NCBI GenBank assembly: GCA_031283515.1
Contig: JAITBS010000256.1
Location: 1 to 9,964, forward strand
Direction of reading: 5' to 3'
Length of the DNA stretch: 9,964 nt
Origin: Planctomycetaceae bacterium
Lineage (GTDB): Bacteria > Planctomycetota > Planctomycetia > Pirellulales > Thermoguttaceae
In this document: piece by piece, positions 1 to 7,118 of the stretch
Layout: every line of letters begins with the position of its first letter
Numbering within the stretch: the stretch's first letter is position 1
Program-made: the position numbers and the translations under genes
Notes under the pieces: model-generated
Told to the model about the DNA's origin: nothing
The model's database searches: none
The model's input: the letters and a program-made list of their open reading frames with translations, nothing else

Positions 1-49
1 GTTCAACTCTTCTGGAACGACCTGTGTGAAACGTGCATTCAATTTTTAA
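1..49 (+). other. Possible 3' end of an upstream reading frame (methyltransferase-like motif)
   Basis: Frame 2 is open from the window edge to a TAA at 47-49 and reads FNSSGTTCVKRAFNF. The F-x-S-S-G-T-T-C-V pattern resembles motif I (F-x-G-x-G-T-T) of amino-group DNA methyltransferases, which in the beta class lies near the C-terminus. Only eight residues follow TTCV before the stop, shorter than normal, so it would be a truncated or degenerate end, or a chance match. Frame 1 is also open, to 109-111. The rest of the frame lies outside the window. Confidence 0.2.
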
Positions 50-234
50 TCACCCCCTTTCGTTTTTTGTATAGTGGAATCATACCACTAAATAATCACC
101 ATGTCAACTAACCCCTTTAACTTTTTTTACCTTTTTTGAAAAAAAGTGGAAAAAAATAAAAAATTTTTCCGATAAATTAAACTCCCCCTTTTTTTTCAAG
201 TTTCATCAACCTTATTGATTGACCGCGAGAAAAA
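50..234. promoter_or_regulatory. AT-rich leader with homopolymer tracts and a small hairpin
   Basis: This non-coding stretch precedes the three-gene + strand run and presumably contains its promoter. It holds a 6-bp inverted repeat, TAGTGG (72-77) and CCACTA (85-90), around a 7-nt loop; this could be an operator or a hairpin. Runs of T and A follow at 121-170 and 188-197, the sort of tract that bends DNA. TTGAAA at 136-141 is a possible -35 box, but no convincing -10 sits at 16-18 bp from it. No strong Shine-Dalgarno sequence precedes the ATG at 235, only GAGA at 227-230. Confidence 0.35.
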
Positions 235-1092
235 ATGTCTCAAATTCAGCCCGAACCGAACAGTCTCAATTTTACGGCTTTTCAGTTTTCACGAAAAAGT
301 GCTTATGATGCCTACACAGAAAAAATAGCATTGGTCAAAGTAGTCAAGGAGACGATTATAGAGCGGTTGTCTATTCCCATTGATTGGGTAGTTTTTCCAG
401 AGCCTTCCTCAAATCTCGGTGAATGTTGGAACGAAATAATAAGTTTTGTGGGTAATGGAATTTTGGCTTGTTTTGATCGCCGTACCGCAAGGGAACTGAA
501 TTATCTTTTGTCAGGATACAATATTGACTACTCTGATTTCCGTATTATTGAAGGAAAAAAATTAATCGAAAAAGAAAAAGTTTTTGATAAATCAGAATAC
601 ATCTCTTACAAAGATGCCGCAGAAAAATTCGGGTTATCAGCCCCTCATCTATTCAACGCCGAAGAAAAAGCGGAGTTCACCGTTGCGCTCACAATAAAAT
701 TATCTGATAATATTGAAATGTTTTCGATAGAATCTCTGTTCCAAACAGAACGGGATTCAACCTACAAAAAGAAAGGTTCACCAAAGGTTTTTCGCGTTTC
801 GGTTGATGACCTGCTAAAACGCCCGCCATCCACACGCTTTCAGGGAACTTATTTTGCCTTTACCGGTAAACTTCAAACCGAAACACACCCCAAAATAGAG
901 CGCAAAGATGCCATCGAAATGGTGGAAACAATGGGCGGAATCGCTACCGACAAGATAGAATTAAAAGTTACTCATCTTGTTGTTGGTGTTCAGACCGGAA
1001 TCGAGCATAGCCGAAAAGAACAAAACGCCGCCGAAGACGGAAAAATTCTTGTAACCGCAACCGATTTTTTTAAACTCATCGAAATCGACTAA
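235..1092 (+). CDS. BRCT-domain protein with a degenerate DnaQ-like exonuclease N-terminus
   Basis: A 285-residue protein. Residues about 200-285 form a BRCT domain of the bacterial NAD-ligase type: YFAFTGKL at 206-213, the GG turn at 234-235, THLVVG at 246-251, then a Lys/Ala-rich helix and the final TATDFFKLIE. BRCT domains bind DNA ends or phosphopeptides. By eye, residues about 11-155 follow the DnaQ/epsilon 3'-5' exonuclease fold: FTAFQF plus IALVKV fit the Exo I strand, LACFD (77-81) fits Exo II, and FNAEEKAEFTVAL (140-152) fits Exo III. The catalytic residues are not kept: DxE of Exo I is Q17-x-S19, and His and Asp of Exo III are F140 and K145. DnaQ-BRCT fusions are known, so this looks like a catalytically dead member with a binding or scaffold role. 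The BRCT call is firm; the exonuclease fold is inferred. First gene of a tight run, ending 4 bp before the next. Confidence 0.85.
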   Translation: MSQIQPEPNSLNFTAFQFSRKSAYDAYTEKIALVKVVKETIIERLSIPIDWVVFPEPSSNLGECWNEIISFVGNGILACFDRRTARELNYLLSGYNIDYSDFRIIEGKKLIEKEKVFDKSEYISYKDAAEKFGLSAPHLFNAEEKAEFTVALTIKLSDNIEMFSIESLFQTERDSTYKKKGSPKVFRVSVDDLLKRPPSTRFQGTYFAFTGKLQTETHPKIERKDAIEMVETMGGIATDKIELKVTHLVVGVQTGIEHSRKEQNAAEDGKILVTATDFFKLIEID

Positions 1093-1096
1093 TCCA

Positions 1097-1609
1097 ATGA
1101 ATGATACAACCTCAGAATCCATTCACCGTAAAGCTGGTTTTTTCATGCTTAACCCGATAGATACTTTGGAATCCGGTTTTATTGGTGCGTTGCTCATTAC
1201 CGACCAACATGGATTGCCGCTCGAATTTAAATGCACAGAATCAATCAAACCAACCAGAACACAACGTGCTTTATATGGGGCACTACTCAAACCATACATC
1301 TCTATCAAACTCTCAATAATTCCTCTTTTACAAAGAGTATCAAATGAAAATAGACCGGATATTCTTTTTGTTCGTGATGATACCCATTTAGAAGTACGCA
1401 GCGAAATCACACAACCAGTTCTCTTTCTAAAACCGGCAGCCAACGCACAGGAACTTGGTAATGCTTATATTCCGCAGTCTGCAAAGCAGTTTTCTGAAGA
1501 CAGCAATACCAATATATTACTAGAGTTGAAATTCGACTTGCTTGAACCATTTGAAAGGATTAAAACAGTAACAGAAATTCTTGGTAAACAAGATGAACGG
1601 TTTCGATAA
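1097..1609 (+). CDS. Conserved-looking protein of unknown function, SNF2-gene partner
   Basis: A 170-residue protein with no domain I can assign. The N-terminal half, from GFFMLNPIDTLESGF through GALLITDQHGLPLEF to TRTQRALYG, has the dense Gly/Pro/aromatic pattern of a conserved domain. My recollection is that similar small proteins occur in planctomycetes near SNF2 helicase genes; that is memory, not a search. The rest looks like a mixed alpha/beta soluble protein, with no signal peptide or membrane segment. It starts 4 bp after the BRCT gene and overlaps the helicase gene by 17 bp, so the three are probably co-transcribed and translationally coupled. No Shine-Dalgarno sequence precedes the ATG. 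A start at Met17 (1145) is possible but would remove the HRKAGFF stretch that appears conserved. It may be an accessory or DNA/protein-binding subunit of the helicase, by context only. Confidence 0.75.
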   Translation: MNDTTSESIHRKAGFFMLNPIDTLESGFIGALLITDQHGLPLEFKCTESIKPTRTQRALYGALLKPYISIKLSIIPLLQRVSNENRPDILFVRDDTHLEVRSEITQPVLFLKPAANAQELGNAYIPQSAKQFSEDSNTNILLELKFDLLEPFERIKTVTEILGKQDERFR

Positions 1610-4247
1610 TGAAAAAATTTTAAAAATAGAAATAAATATCGGTGCACGGTTTCCATTGCCCAATACATTTACGATTACACCAAAGCCAATATCGGCACCG
1701 AAAACCGACGCTATTTATTATCCTTTAACCAAACCCGAAATAGATTTTGGCAGAACAGAAATACTCTGTACTCCAGATAATTTTTATTCTTGTACGGCAT
1801 TACAATCATCAATTCACGATGAATTGTTAATAAGTATCCGTCAACAAATTATCTATTTCTCTTTTAACTTCAAAGAAACAAAAGATGAAACAGTTGACTT
1901 TTCATTTGAAACACAAAACGTTGCCGAGAATATTGATTTTCATTTAGTCGATGTCTTGAATTTCGATATAACCGTCCCTGTTTTTTCTCTACCAGAAATA
2001 CAAGACTTGGCGGATGAATATCAAGCCTTTGCCCTACCGAATATCGTTAATATTAAGTTTCTTCTGAATAAGTCTATTATTGACGGTAAAGCCTACACCG
2101 AAGAATCCAAGAAAGAATCAGAAAAGACAAAAACACTTATTGATGCGGTCTATCACGTATTGAAACAAAACGGCGTTCCAATGAGTGCGCCGGAAATCTA
2201 TCATGCGATTGCCGATCAATTCCCTTACGAATCGGCAGGATTAGGGGCGAGGCGTGTTAAAGAAGGAATCAAAAAAAATATTGACCGATTCGGGGAAAGG
2301 TCACGTTTCGGAAAAGATGAATCGGGAAAATATTATATCCGATTCCCCAAAAAAGAGCAAAAAGAACAAGTTAAAAAAATTAAAAAGATAAATATTTTCG
2401 ACCTGATTCAACCGCTCTTGATGCCGCCTCTGGATAGTAATTTTGATAGCCAATTGGCATTTTCTCACGATTTGTATCCGTATCAGGTTGATGGAGTTCG
2501 TTTTTTACAGGAGCATACTTCCGCTTTGCTCGGAGACGAAATGGGATTAGGAAAATCGATTCAAACAATTACCGCTTGCCGGTCTTTAATTCGACAAGGA
2601 AAAATAATGACGGTTTTGGTAATTTGTCCGAAAGCAGTTTTAACTGATTGGGAACGCAAGTTCTGGGATTGGAGTCCTGAATTGCTGGTGCGCAAAATAT
2701 CCGGCAATAAAGAGGCAAGGCAATCACAATGGCGTATGCCGGTTCATGTCCGTATTGTAACTTATGAATTGTTACGAAATGATTTTGACGAGATAAATAA
2801 GCAACGCATCCGAAACAAAAGAAAACATCATTTTGATCTACTCGTTCTCGATGAGATTCAGAAAACCAAAAACCCTGCCGTCCAAACAACAAAAATGGTA
2901 CGGACAGTTACCGCCCATTACCGTTGGGGATTAAGCGGTACACCGCTCGAAAATAAAATAGAAGACTTGGAAACAATTTGTGAAACACTTCAACCGGATA
3001 TTTGGGAACACTTTGATTCTTTAGAAGATGGGTATAAGTCGATTTCGTTGCGGCGGCGAGCCAGAGATGTTCTTAAAGATTTGCCGGAAAAAATGACCGA
3101 CTATATCTGGCTTGATTTACTGCCTACCCAACAACAAAAATACCTCGCCGCAGAATCAGCAGGGAAAGAAGACTTAAAACAACTCGGAAAAGATGCAACA
3201 AAAATAACGATTTTTTCCCATGTTTTTGCCCTTATTAACCATTTACAGCAAATTTGTAATATTGAGACAGAAAGCGGCGAAAGCGTCAAACTAGAATATC
3301 TGCAAAACGATTTAGAGCAACTTACCGAAGAGGGAAACAAGGCGTTGGTTTTTTCAAAATATCCCAATGTAACACTGCGGGAAATGATGCCCCATTTACA
3401 GCAGTTCAATCCGCATCTTTATGACGGTTCGCTCTCCGATAATCAGCGCAACAAAATTATCGACGATTTTCAAAACGGAAACAACAGCAAAATAATGTTG
3501 TTGTCCTTGAAAGCGGGCAATGCCGGTATTACATTAACTCGTGCCAATTATGTTTTTCACTTTGATATGTGGTGGAATCCATCTGTTTCCGCCCAAGCAA
3601 CCGGTCGGGTGTTGCGGATTGGTCAAAAGGCAGAAACCGTTTTTGAACGTTTCCTTTTGACACGGGGAACCATTGAGGAACGAATTTACGAAAAAGTGGA
3701 AGAGAAAAAAGAGTTATTTAATCACTATGTTGATGATTTAAGCGAGAGCGAGGAAGGCATCAGTAAATTCTTTACCGAAGACGATCTGTTTGGTCTGTTC
3801 GGCTTGCAAAGCCCTAATTCAACAAAATCGTCATCCGTCAATCTCGAAAATAATACTGAAACATATTTACCTGATCCGCTTGACTTCGAGAAAAGGGTTT
3901 GTGATTTGTTTGAAAAGATGGGGTATCACACACGATTAACGCAGAAATCAAGGGACGGCGGTGTTGACATTTTTGCAAAGAAACAGAATATCAGCGGCAG
4001 CTATGACGAGGTAATCATCCAGTGTAAACACAAAGAACAAGCAGACGGAATGGTTGGAATTCAATCAGTGCGGGAGTTGTTCGGAGTATTGCGAAGTAAT
4101 AACCGTTTTACAAAAGGTATTTTAGTAACCAATGGTTTTTTTTCTCAAGATGCAGTTTCATTCGCAAAAGATAACGGTATCGAGTTAATAGACGGCTTGC
4201 ACTTGAAAGGGGTGGAAATAAAATACGGAAAATCAGGATACAGTTGA
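1593..4247 (+). CDS. HARE-HTH / SNF2 helicase / Mrr-type nuclease fusion protein
   Basis: About 884 residues from the ATG at 1593; an in-frame TTG at 1581 would add four. Residues 1 to about 165 are unassigned. About 180-251 read as a HARE-HTH winged helix (LIDAVYHVLKQNGVPMSAPEIYHAI through a terminal GKYYIRF), a module found in restriction and chromatin proteins. A full SNF2 ATPase follows: DEMGLGKS (K321), DEIQ at 420-423, LSGTPLEN at 447-454, the LRRR...DLPEK segment from 486, SLKAGNAGITL at 638-648 and QATGRVLRIGQ at 668-678. The C-terminus, from about 763, is an Mrr-like PD-(D/E)xK nuclease: E766 in the first helix, RDGGVDIFA with D792, and Q810-x-K812. All ATPase and nuclease signature residues are present, so it should translocate on DNA and cut it, as in SNF2-containing restriction or repair enzymes such as DrmD of DISARM. 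Target recognition is unknown. Last gene of the run. Confidence 0.9.
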   Translation: MNGFDNEKILKIEINIGARFPLPNTFTITPKPISAPKTDAIYYPLTKPEIDFGRTEILCTPDNFYSCTALQSSIHDELLISIRQQIIYFSFNFKETKDETVDFSFETQNVAENIDFHLVDVLNFDITVPVFSLPEIQDLADEYQAFALPNIVNIKFLLNKSIIDGKAYTEESKKESEKTKTLIDAVYHVLKQNGVPMSAPEIYHAIADQFPYESAGLGARRVKEGIKKNIDRFGERSRFGKDESGKYYIRFPKKEQKEQVKKIKKINIFDLIQPLLMPPLDSNFDSQLAFSHDLYPYQVDGVRFLQEHTSALLGDEMGLGKSIQTITACRSLIRQGKIMTVLVICPKAVLTDWERKFWDWSPELLVRKISGNKEARQSQWRMPVHVRIVTYELLRNDFDEINKQRIRNKRKHHFDLLVLDEIQKTKNPAVQTTKMVRTVTAHYRWGLSGTPLENKIEDLETICETLQPDIWEHFDSLEDGYKSISLRRRARDVLKDLPEKMTDYIWLDLLPTQQQKYLAAESAGKEDLKQLGKDATKITIFSHVFALINHLQQICNIETESGESVKLEYLQNDLEQLTEEGNKALVFSKYPNVTLREMMPHLQQFNPHLYDGSLSDNQRNKIIDDFQNGNNSKIMLLSLKAGNAGITLTRANYVFHFDMWWNPSVSAQATGRVLRIGQKAETVFERFLLTRGTIEERIYEKVEEKKELFNHYVDDLSESEEGISKFFTEDDLFGLFGLQSPNSTKSSSVNLENNTETYLPDPLDFEKRVCDLFEKMGYHTRLTQKSRDGGVDIFAKKQNISGSYDEVIIQCKHKEQADGMVGIQSVRELFGVLRSNNRFTKGILVTNGFFSQDAVSFAKDNGIELIDGLHLKGVEIKYGKSGYS

Positions 4248-4257
4248 ATATCCTGAT
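4232..4257 (+). terminator. Hairpin overlapping the helicase stop codon
   Basis: ATCAGGATA (4232-4240) and TATCCTGAT (4249-4257) form a perfect 9-bp stem around an 8-nt loop that contains the TGA stop. No U-tract follows at once, so an intrinsic terminator is uncertain. It may instead protect the 3' end of the transcript. Confidence 0.4.
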
Positions 4258-4299
4258 GGAACGCTATGTTAATACATTTTATTTCTCTTTGCAATAAAT

Positions 4300-4328
4300 T
4301 TGACAAATCTATGTTGTTTTTGTACAAT
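4300..4328 (+). promoter_or_regulatory. Consensus-like sigma70 promoter
   Basis: TTGACA at 4300-4305, a spacer of exactly 17 bp, and TACAAT at 4323-4328 make an almost perfect housekeeping promoter reading rightward. The expected transcription start (about 4334-4336) is only some five bases before the ATG of a small ORF at 4340. Transcription continuing past that ORF would be antisense to the 3' end of the BatA-like gene. Confidence 0.6.
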
Positions 4329-4339
4329 TTCTATTTATT

Positions 4340-4504
4340 ATGGGATTCAAGAATGAGCAAGATAGATTAGATTACGAATCGAAAAAACAGGAACAGGCAC
4401 GGGAAGTTCGCAATGATATCGGTACACTCCTCCCTATCAATTTTCCGTTATTGATGTTTTATTGGCGGGAGGATTCGACCGGCGAGAAATGTTTCGGTTA
4501 TTAA
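4340..4504 (+). CDS. Small 54-residue ORF, possible gene remnant
   Basis: ATG at 4340 to TAA at 4502-4504. It begins MGFKNEQDRLDYESKK, followed by QEQAREVRNDIGTLLPI. The first 33 residues are charged and helical. The REVRNDIGTLLPI part loosely recalls N-termini of planctomycete phage terminase-like proteins (Q...R-x-I-G-x-x-P), so it could be the stub of a lost gene; this is a weak inference from memory. The last 19 codons overlap the 3' end of the minus-strand gene and look less protein-like. There is no Shine-Dalgarno sequence, but a consensus-like promoter lies directly upstream, giving a nearly leaderless message. It could equally be a chance ORF in the intergenic region. Confidence 0.3.
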   Translation: MGFKNEQDRLDYESKKQEQAREVRNDIGTLLPINFPLLMFYWREDSTGEKCFGY

Positions 4505-6793
4505 CATTACAATAACAACGTAAAGCAAGAGATCACTCAATGATTGTTCACCGGAAAAATCTGTTACCACTGAAAAACCGGCAGCACTTTCCAATGATTG
4601 ATTAACAGAACGTAAAATATTGGAAAGTTCGGAAACATCCGCCAATGCAGTTTCACCTTCTTTCGCATTAACATTGACCGCAAAAAAATGCCGAATCTCA
4701 TCACCGGAAATTTCCTTCAATACCGCTTCGTAAAAACCAGATTGATCTGTTTGGGAAAAAATTGCTAAGGCGTTAGAGTCACTCTGTAAAACAGCATCCA
4801 ATAAAAAATCAGTTGTTCCGTTGTTTTCTGCAGAAAGAGGATGAATTTGAATTTTTCGTTCAAAAAGAGTCGGATCAAGATTGATCGAAAAAGAGTCGCC
4901 GACAAAAATCGGAACAAAATCCGAATGACGTTTCGAAAGCCACGCGGCAAGTTCCAGCATAATCACTACAAAACTCGGATTACCACGTCCCCAATTGTTC
5001 CAAATCGGTGCCGCCGTCGTTAAAAATGTAATCGTTCGACCTTTACCAAATTCTTTTTCAAGAACTAAGGGCGCATTGTTACGAAGTGTTACCAAAACAC
5101 GGGGAAAAGATTTTGTAATATTTTCGGTTTTATTTGAAACAGTTTCTTCATTTTGTTTCGACAATTCGTTTTGTTCCGACAATTCATTTTGTTTCGACAA
5201 TTCATTTTGTTTTGGTGATTCATTCTGTTTTGGCAATTCAATTTGTTTTGGCAATTCGACACCGAGATAGCGTTCGATTTTAACGCTTCCCAGTAAAGGG
5301 CTTTCTCCTTCTCCGAACAAACGGAATACCGGATGCTTAACAACTGTAATATCCGGTGTTTTACTGAGAAAATCAGGTTCTAAAACTGTTTCAGCAATTG
5401 GTAAGACGGGAAATAAACCGTTTCCGTTTTTGTACAATTCATTTCGGAGAAAATCGAGATTCGTTCCCGCACCGGAAAACAACGCCAAACCGCCGCCTGC
5501 TGCAACATATTCTTCCAATGCTTTCACTGCGGCGGGTTCCAGTAACGGAATATCCGGTAGAAAAATGGCATGAAACGGAGTAAGCGGTTTATTGGCGAGA
5601 AAAGAAGGAGATTCAATTCGTGTTCTGATTCCTGATTTTGTTCCGCCCGGCGAAAGCGCAATACGAACATATTGTGTTGACAAATTTGAATTGGGAGTAC
5701 GTTTGTCAGGACTAATAATCAGGATTTCCAATGCTTCGGGAACATTTACGATAAGGAATCGCCGGTTATCGTCGGGAATGGCGTCCGGCTGAAGTTGGAG
5801 TTCGATCCGGTGCGGTTCAGAACCACTCAGCCGAACCGGAAACCGAACCGGAGGTACCGTTTGTTCACCGGCTTTAATTTTGGGAATTGTTACAACCGAC
5901 TGCGATTGCCCATCAACCAACAGCACAAGAGGAATATTTTCAACATCTTCCTGACTGTGATTCGTAATTTTTGCATCAAGAAGAAGATCAACATCGGCGG
6001 CATGAATTCCATCAACAAGTTCCAAATGATCAATACTCAAATTGGTATGTTCTTTATCAGTCATCCGAATCATCCGAACCATACCGCCAAGTTGCCGGAT
6101 TTCGGTTAAATGTTTCAGGATTGGCGCGGGATTTTCCCAGTGTTGCCGGCGGAAATCGGACAAAAAATACACCACCGGTTTCAACCGCGTATTGGATTGA
6201 CGAATCAACGCCACAGCAGCCGCTAATAATTGTTCCGGTTTATCAGCGGATTGTGACGGGTGCAACGTTTCAAGGGAACTTTGAATGATTTGCAGTTCTT
6301 TGGAATGGAGAAGCAATTCGGCAAGATCAGGTTCTTCGCCTTTTTCGACCAGTATTGCACGGGAAAGACGAATCAATGTGAGTCGGTCATTGGGTTTTCG
6401 CCGTGTTGTGTTATCGACAATTCGCCGGATTACCGCAACAGCATCTTCAAAAAGCGGAACTCCGCCTTGTGCGGCGTTACGGTCATTCATGGAAAACGAG
6501 TCGTCGAGCAAAATAATATGGTGAGTTGGTTTACCGCCCAACCAACCGCTCAATGTTCCATCAAGTTTCGGACCGGCACACATCAAAATCACGGCAGCCA
6601 CTGTTATTATTCTCAGGAGCATTAAGAGAAGTTGTTGTAACAGAATACGCATTCGGCTTTTCCGGTAACCCGCCAAAAGAAATTCCAACGCCGCCCATTC
6701 CACCCGACGATGCCGGAACATGTTGATCAAATGAATCAACACCACCAAACCAAGAATCGGAAAAAACCACAATAACACAGGGTAAGAAAACAT
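4448..6793 (-). CDS. BatA/vWA-domain inner-membrane protein
   Basis: About 781 residues from the ATG at 6793; a TTG at 6799 would add two. The N-terminus is the BatA-type membrane domain: one helix at about 5-25, a short basic loop (FRHRRVEWAALEFL), and a second helix at about 54-75. A von Willebrand factor A domain follows at about 90-250, with the metal-site motif D97-x-S99-x-S101 in LLDDSFSMN. Then come a beta-rich region and a class I amidotransferase-like segment (AIFLPDIPLLEP through EYVAAGGGLALFSGAG, about 409-443). A last membrane helix lies at about 756-774 before a short basic tail. Such proteins normally act with MoxR ATPases and DUF58 proteins as envelope-associated chaperone or assembly systems. 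No such partner lies in the window, so the gene appears alone. Residues 513-548 are six tandem hexapeptides (type ELSKQN), an unusual insertion. No Shine-Dalgarno sequence is visible. Confidence 0.88.
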   Translation of the reverse strand: MFSYPVLLWFFPILGLVVLIHLINMFRHRRVEWAALEFLLAGYRKSRMRILLQQLLLMLLRIITVAAVILMCAGPKLDGTLSGWLGGKPTHHIILLDDSFSMNDRNAAQGGVPLFEDAVAVIRRIVDNTTRRKPNDRLTLIRLSRAILVEKGEEPDLAELLLHSKELQIIQSSLETLHPSQSADKPEQLLAAAVALIRQSNTRLKPVVYFLSDFRRQHWENPAPILKHLTEIRQLGGMVRMIRMTDKEHTNLSIDHLELVDGIHAADVDLLLDAKITNHSQEDVENIPLVLLVDGQSQSVVTIPKIKAGEQTVPPVRFPVRLSGSEPHRIELQLQPDAIPDDNRRFLIVNVPEALEILIISPDKRTPNSNLSTQYVRIALSPGGTKSGIRTRIESPSFLANKPLTPFHAIFLPDIPLLEPAAVKALEEYVAAGGGLALFSGAGTNLDFLRNELYKNGNGLFPVLPIAETVLEPDFLSKTPDITVVKHPVFRLFGEGESPLLGSVKIERYLGVELPKQIELPKQNESPKQNELSKQNELSEQNELSKQNEETVSNKTENITKSFPRVLVTLRNNAPLVLEKEFGKGRTITFLTTAAPIWNNWGRGNPSFVVIMLELAAWLSKRHSDFVPIFVGDSFSINLDPTLFERKIQIHPLSAENNGTTDFLLDAVLQSDSNALAIFSQTDQSGFYEAVLKEISGDEIRHFFAVNVNAKEGETALADVSELSNILRSVNQSLESAAGFSVVTDFSGEQSLSDLLLYVVIVMLITETFLAGRILPPIKHQ
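5147..5254 (-). repeat. Six tandem 18-bp repeats inside the BatA-like gene
   Basis: Six consecutive 18-bp units start at 5147, 5165, 5183, 5201, 5219 and 5237, with + strand consensus TTCATTTTGTTTCGACAA. They differ from one another at only a few positions. On the coding strand they give hexapeptides of type E-L-(S/P)-K-Q-N. Because 18 is a multiple of three, copies can be gained or lost by slippage without a frameshift. Confidence 0.9.
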
Positions 6794-6888
6794 TGTCAAT
6801 AATATTCGTAAAAAATCGTTTGTTCACAAAGAATTGCTTATCGCTCCGAGTTGTCTGTTCCGGTAACCAGTCCTAATTATTGATACTA

Positions 6889-6994
6889 GTAACTATTCCG
6901 CCGCATTTTTAATTTTTCTTCTTTACACCGAAGCGGGTGAAGAAGAAAATGGACACCGAATAGTTACAAAACAAGATCACGACTGAATAGTTAC
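6889..6994. repeat. Palindromic MITE-like intergenic element
   Basis: GTAACTATTC (6889-6898) is perfectly inverted as GAATAGTTAC at 6958-6967 and again at 6985-6994. Inside lies a long stem: TTTTCTTCTT (6914-6923) with AAGAAGAAAA (6940-6949), a 2-nt bulge, then CACC (6926-6929) with GGTG (6936-6939) around the loop GAAGCG. Ends beginning GTAA are typical of IS66-family inverted repeats, so this may be a small non-autonomous element. I see no clear 8-bp target duplication. It could instead be a bidirectional hairpin or operator between two divergent genes. Confidence 0.55.
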
Positions 6995-7118
6995 TTAACA
7001 GTTTATTATGTAAAGTAATGGAGTTATATTGTTGACATTATATTGGAAAAATGGAAAATATAAAGCGTAATTTTTGTTTAGATTGAAACAATTTCCTATT
7101 TTATGAAAGGATTGACTC
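6995..7118 (+). promoter_or_regulatory. Upstream region and ribosome binding site of the DUF6807 gene
   Basis: TTGACA at 7032-7037 is a good -35 match, but the best -10 candidate, TATAAA at 7059-7064, sits 21 bp away, so the promoter is only tentative. GAAAGGA at 7105-7111 is a clear Shine-Dalgarno sequence, 7 nt before the ATG at 7119, and fixes that start. Confidence 0.4.

Noticed and set aside
1581..1592. TTG start for the SNF2 protein
   Set aside because: The ATG at 1593 is only four codons later and needs no rare start; neither has a clear Shine-Dalgarno sequence, so this remains a minor uncertainty.
5147..5254. CRISPR array
   Set aside because: The units are directly adjacent with no spacers, and they keep the reading frame of the vWA protein.
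4765..6625. Several overlapping ORFs of 60-121 residues on both strands
   Set aside because: They lie inside the long BatA/vWA gene in other frames, have low-complexity or unlikely composition, and show no domains.
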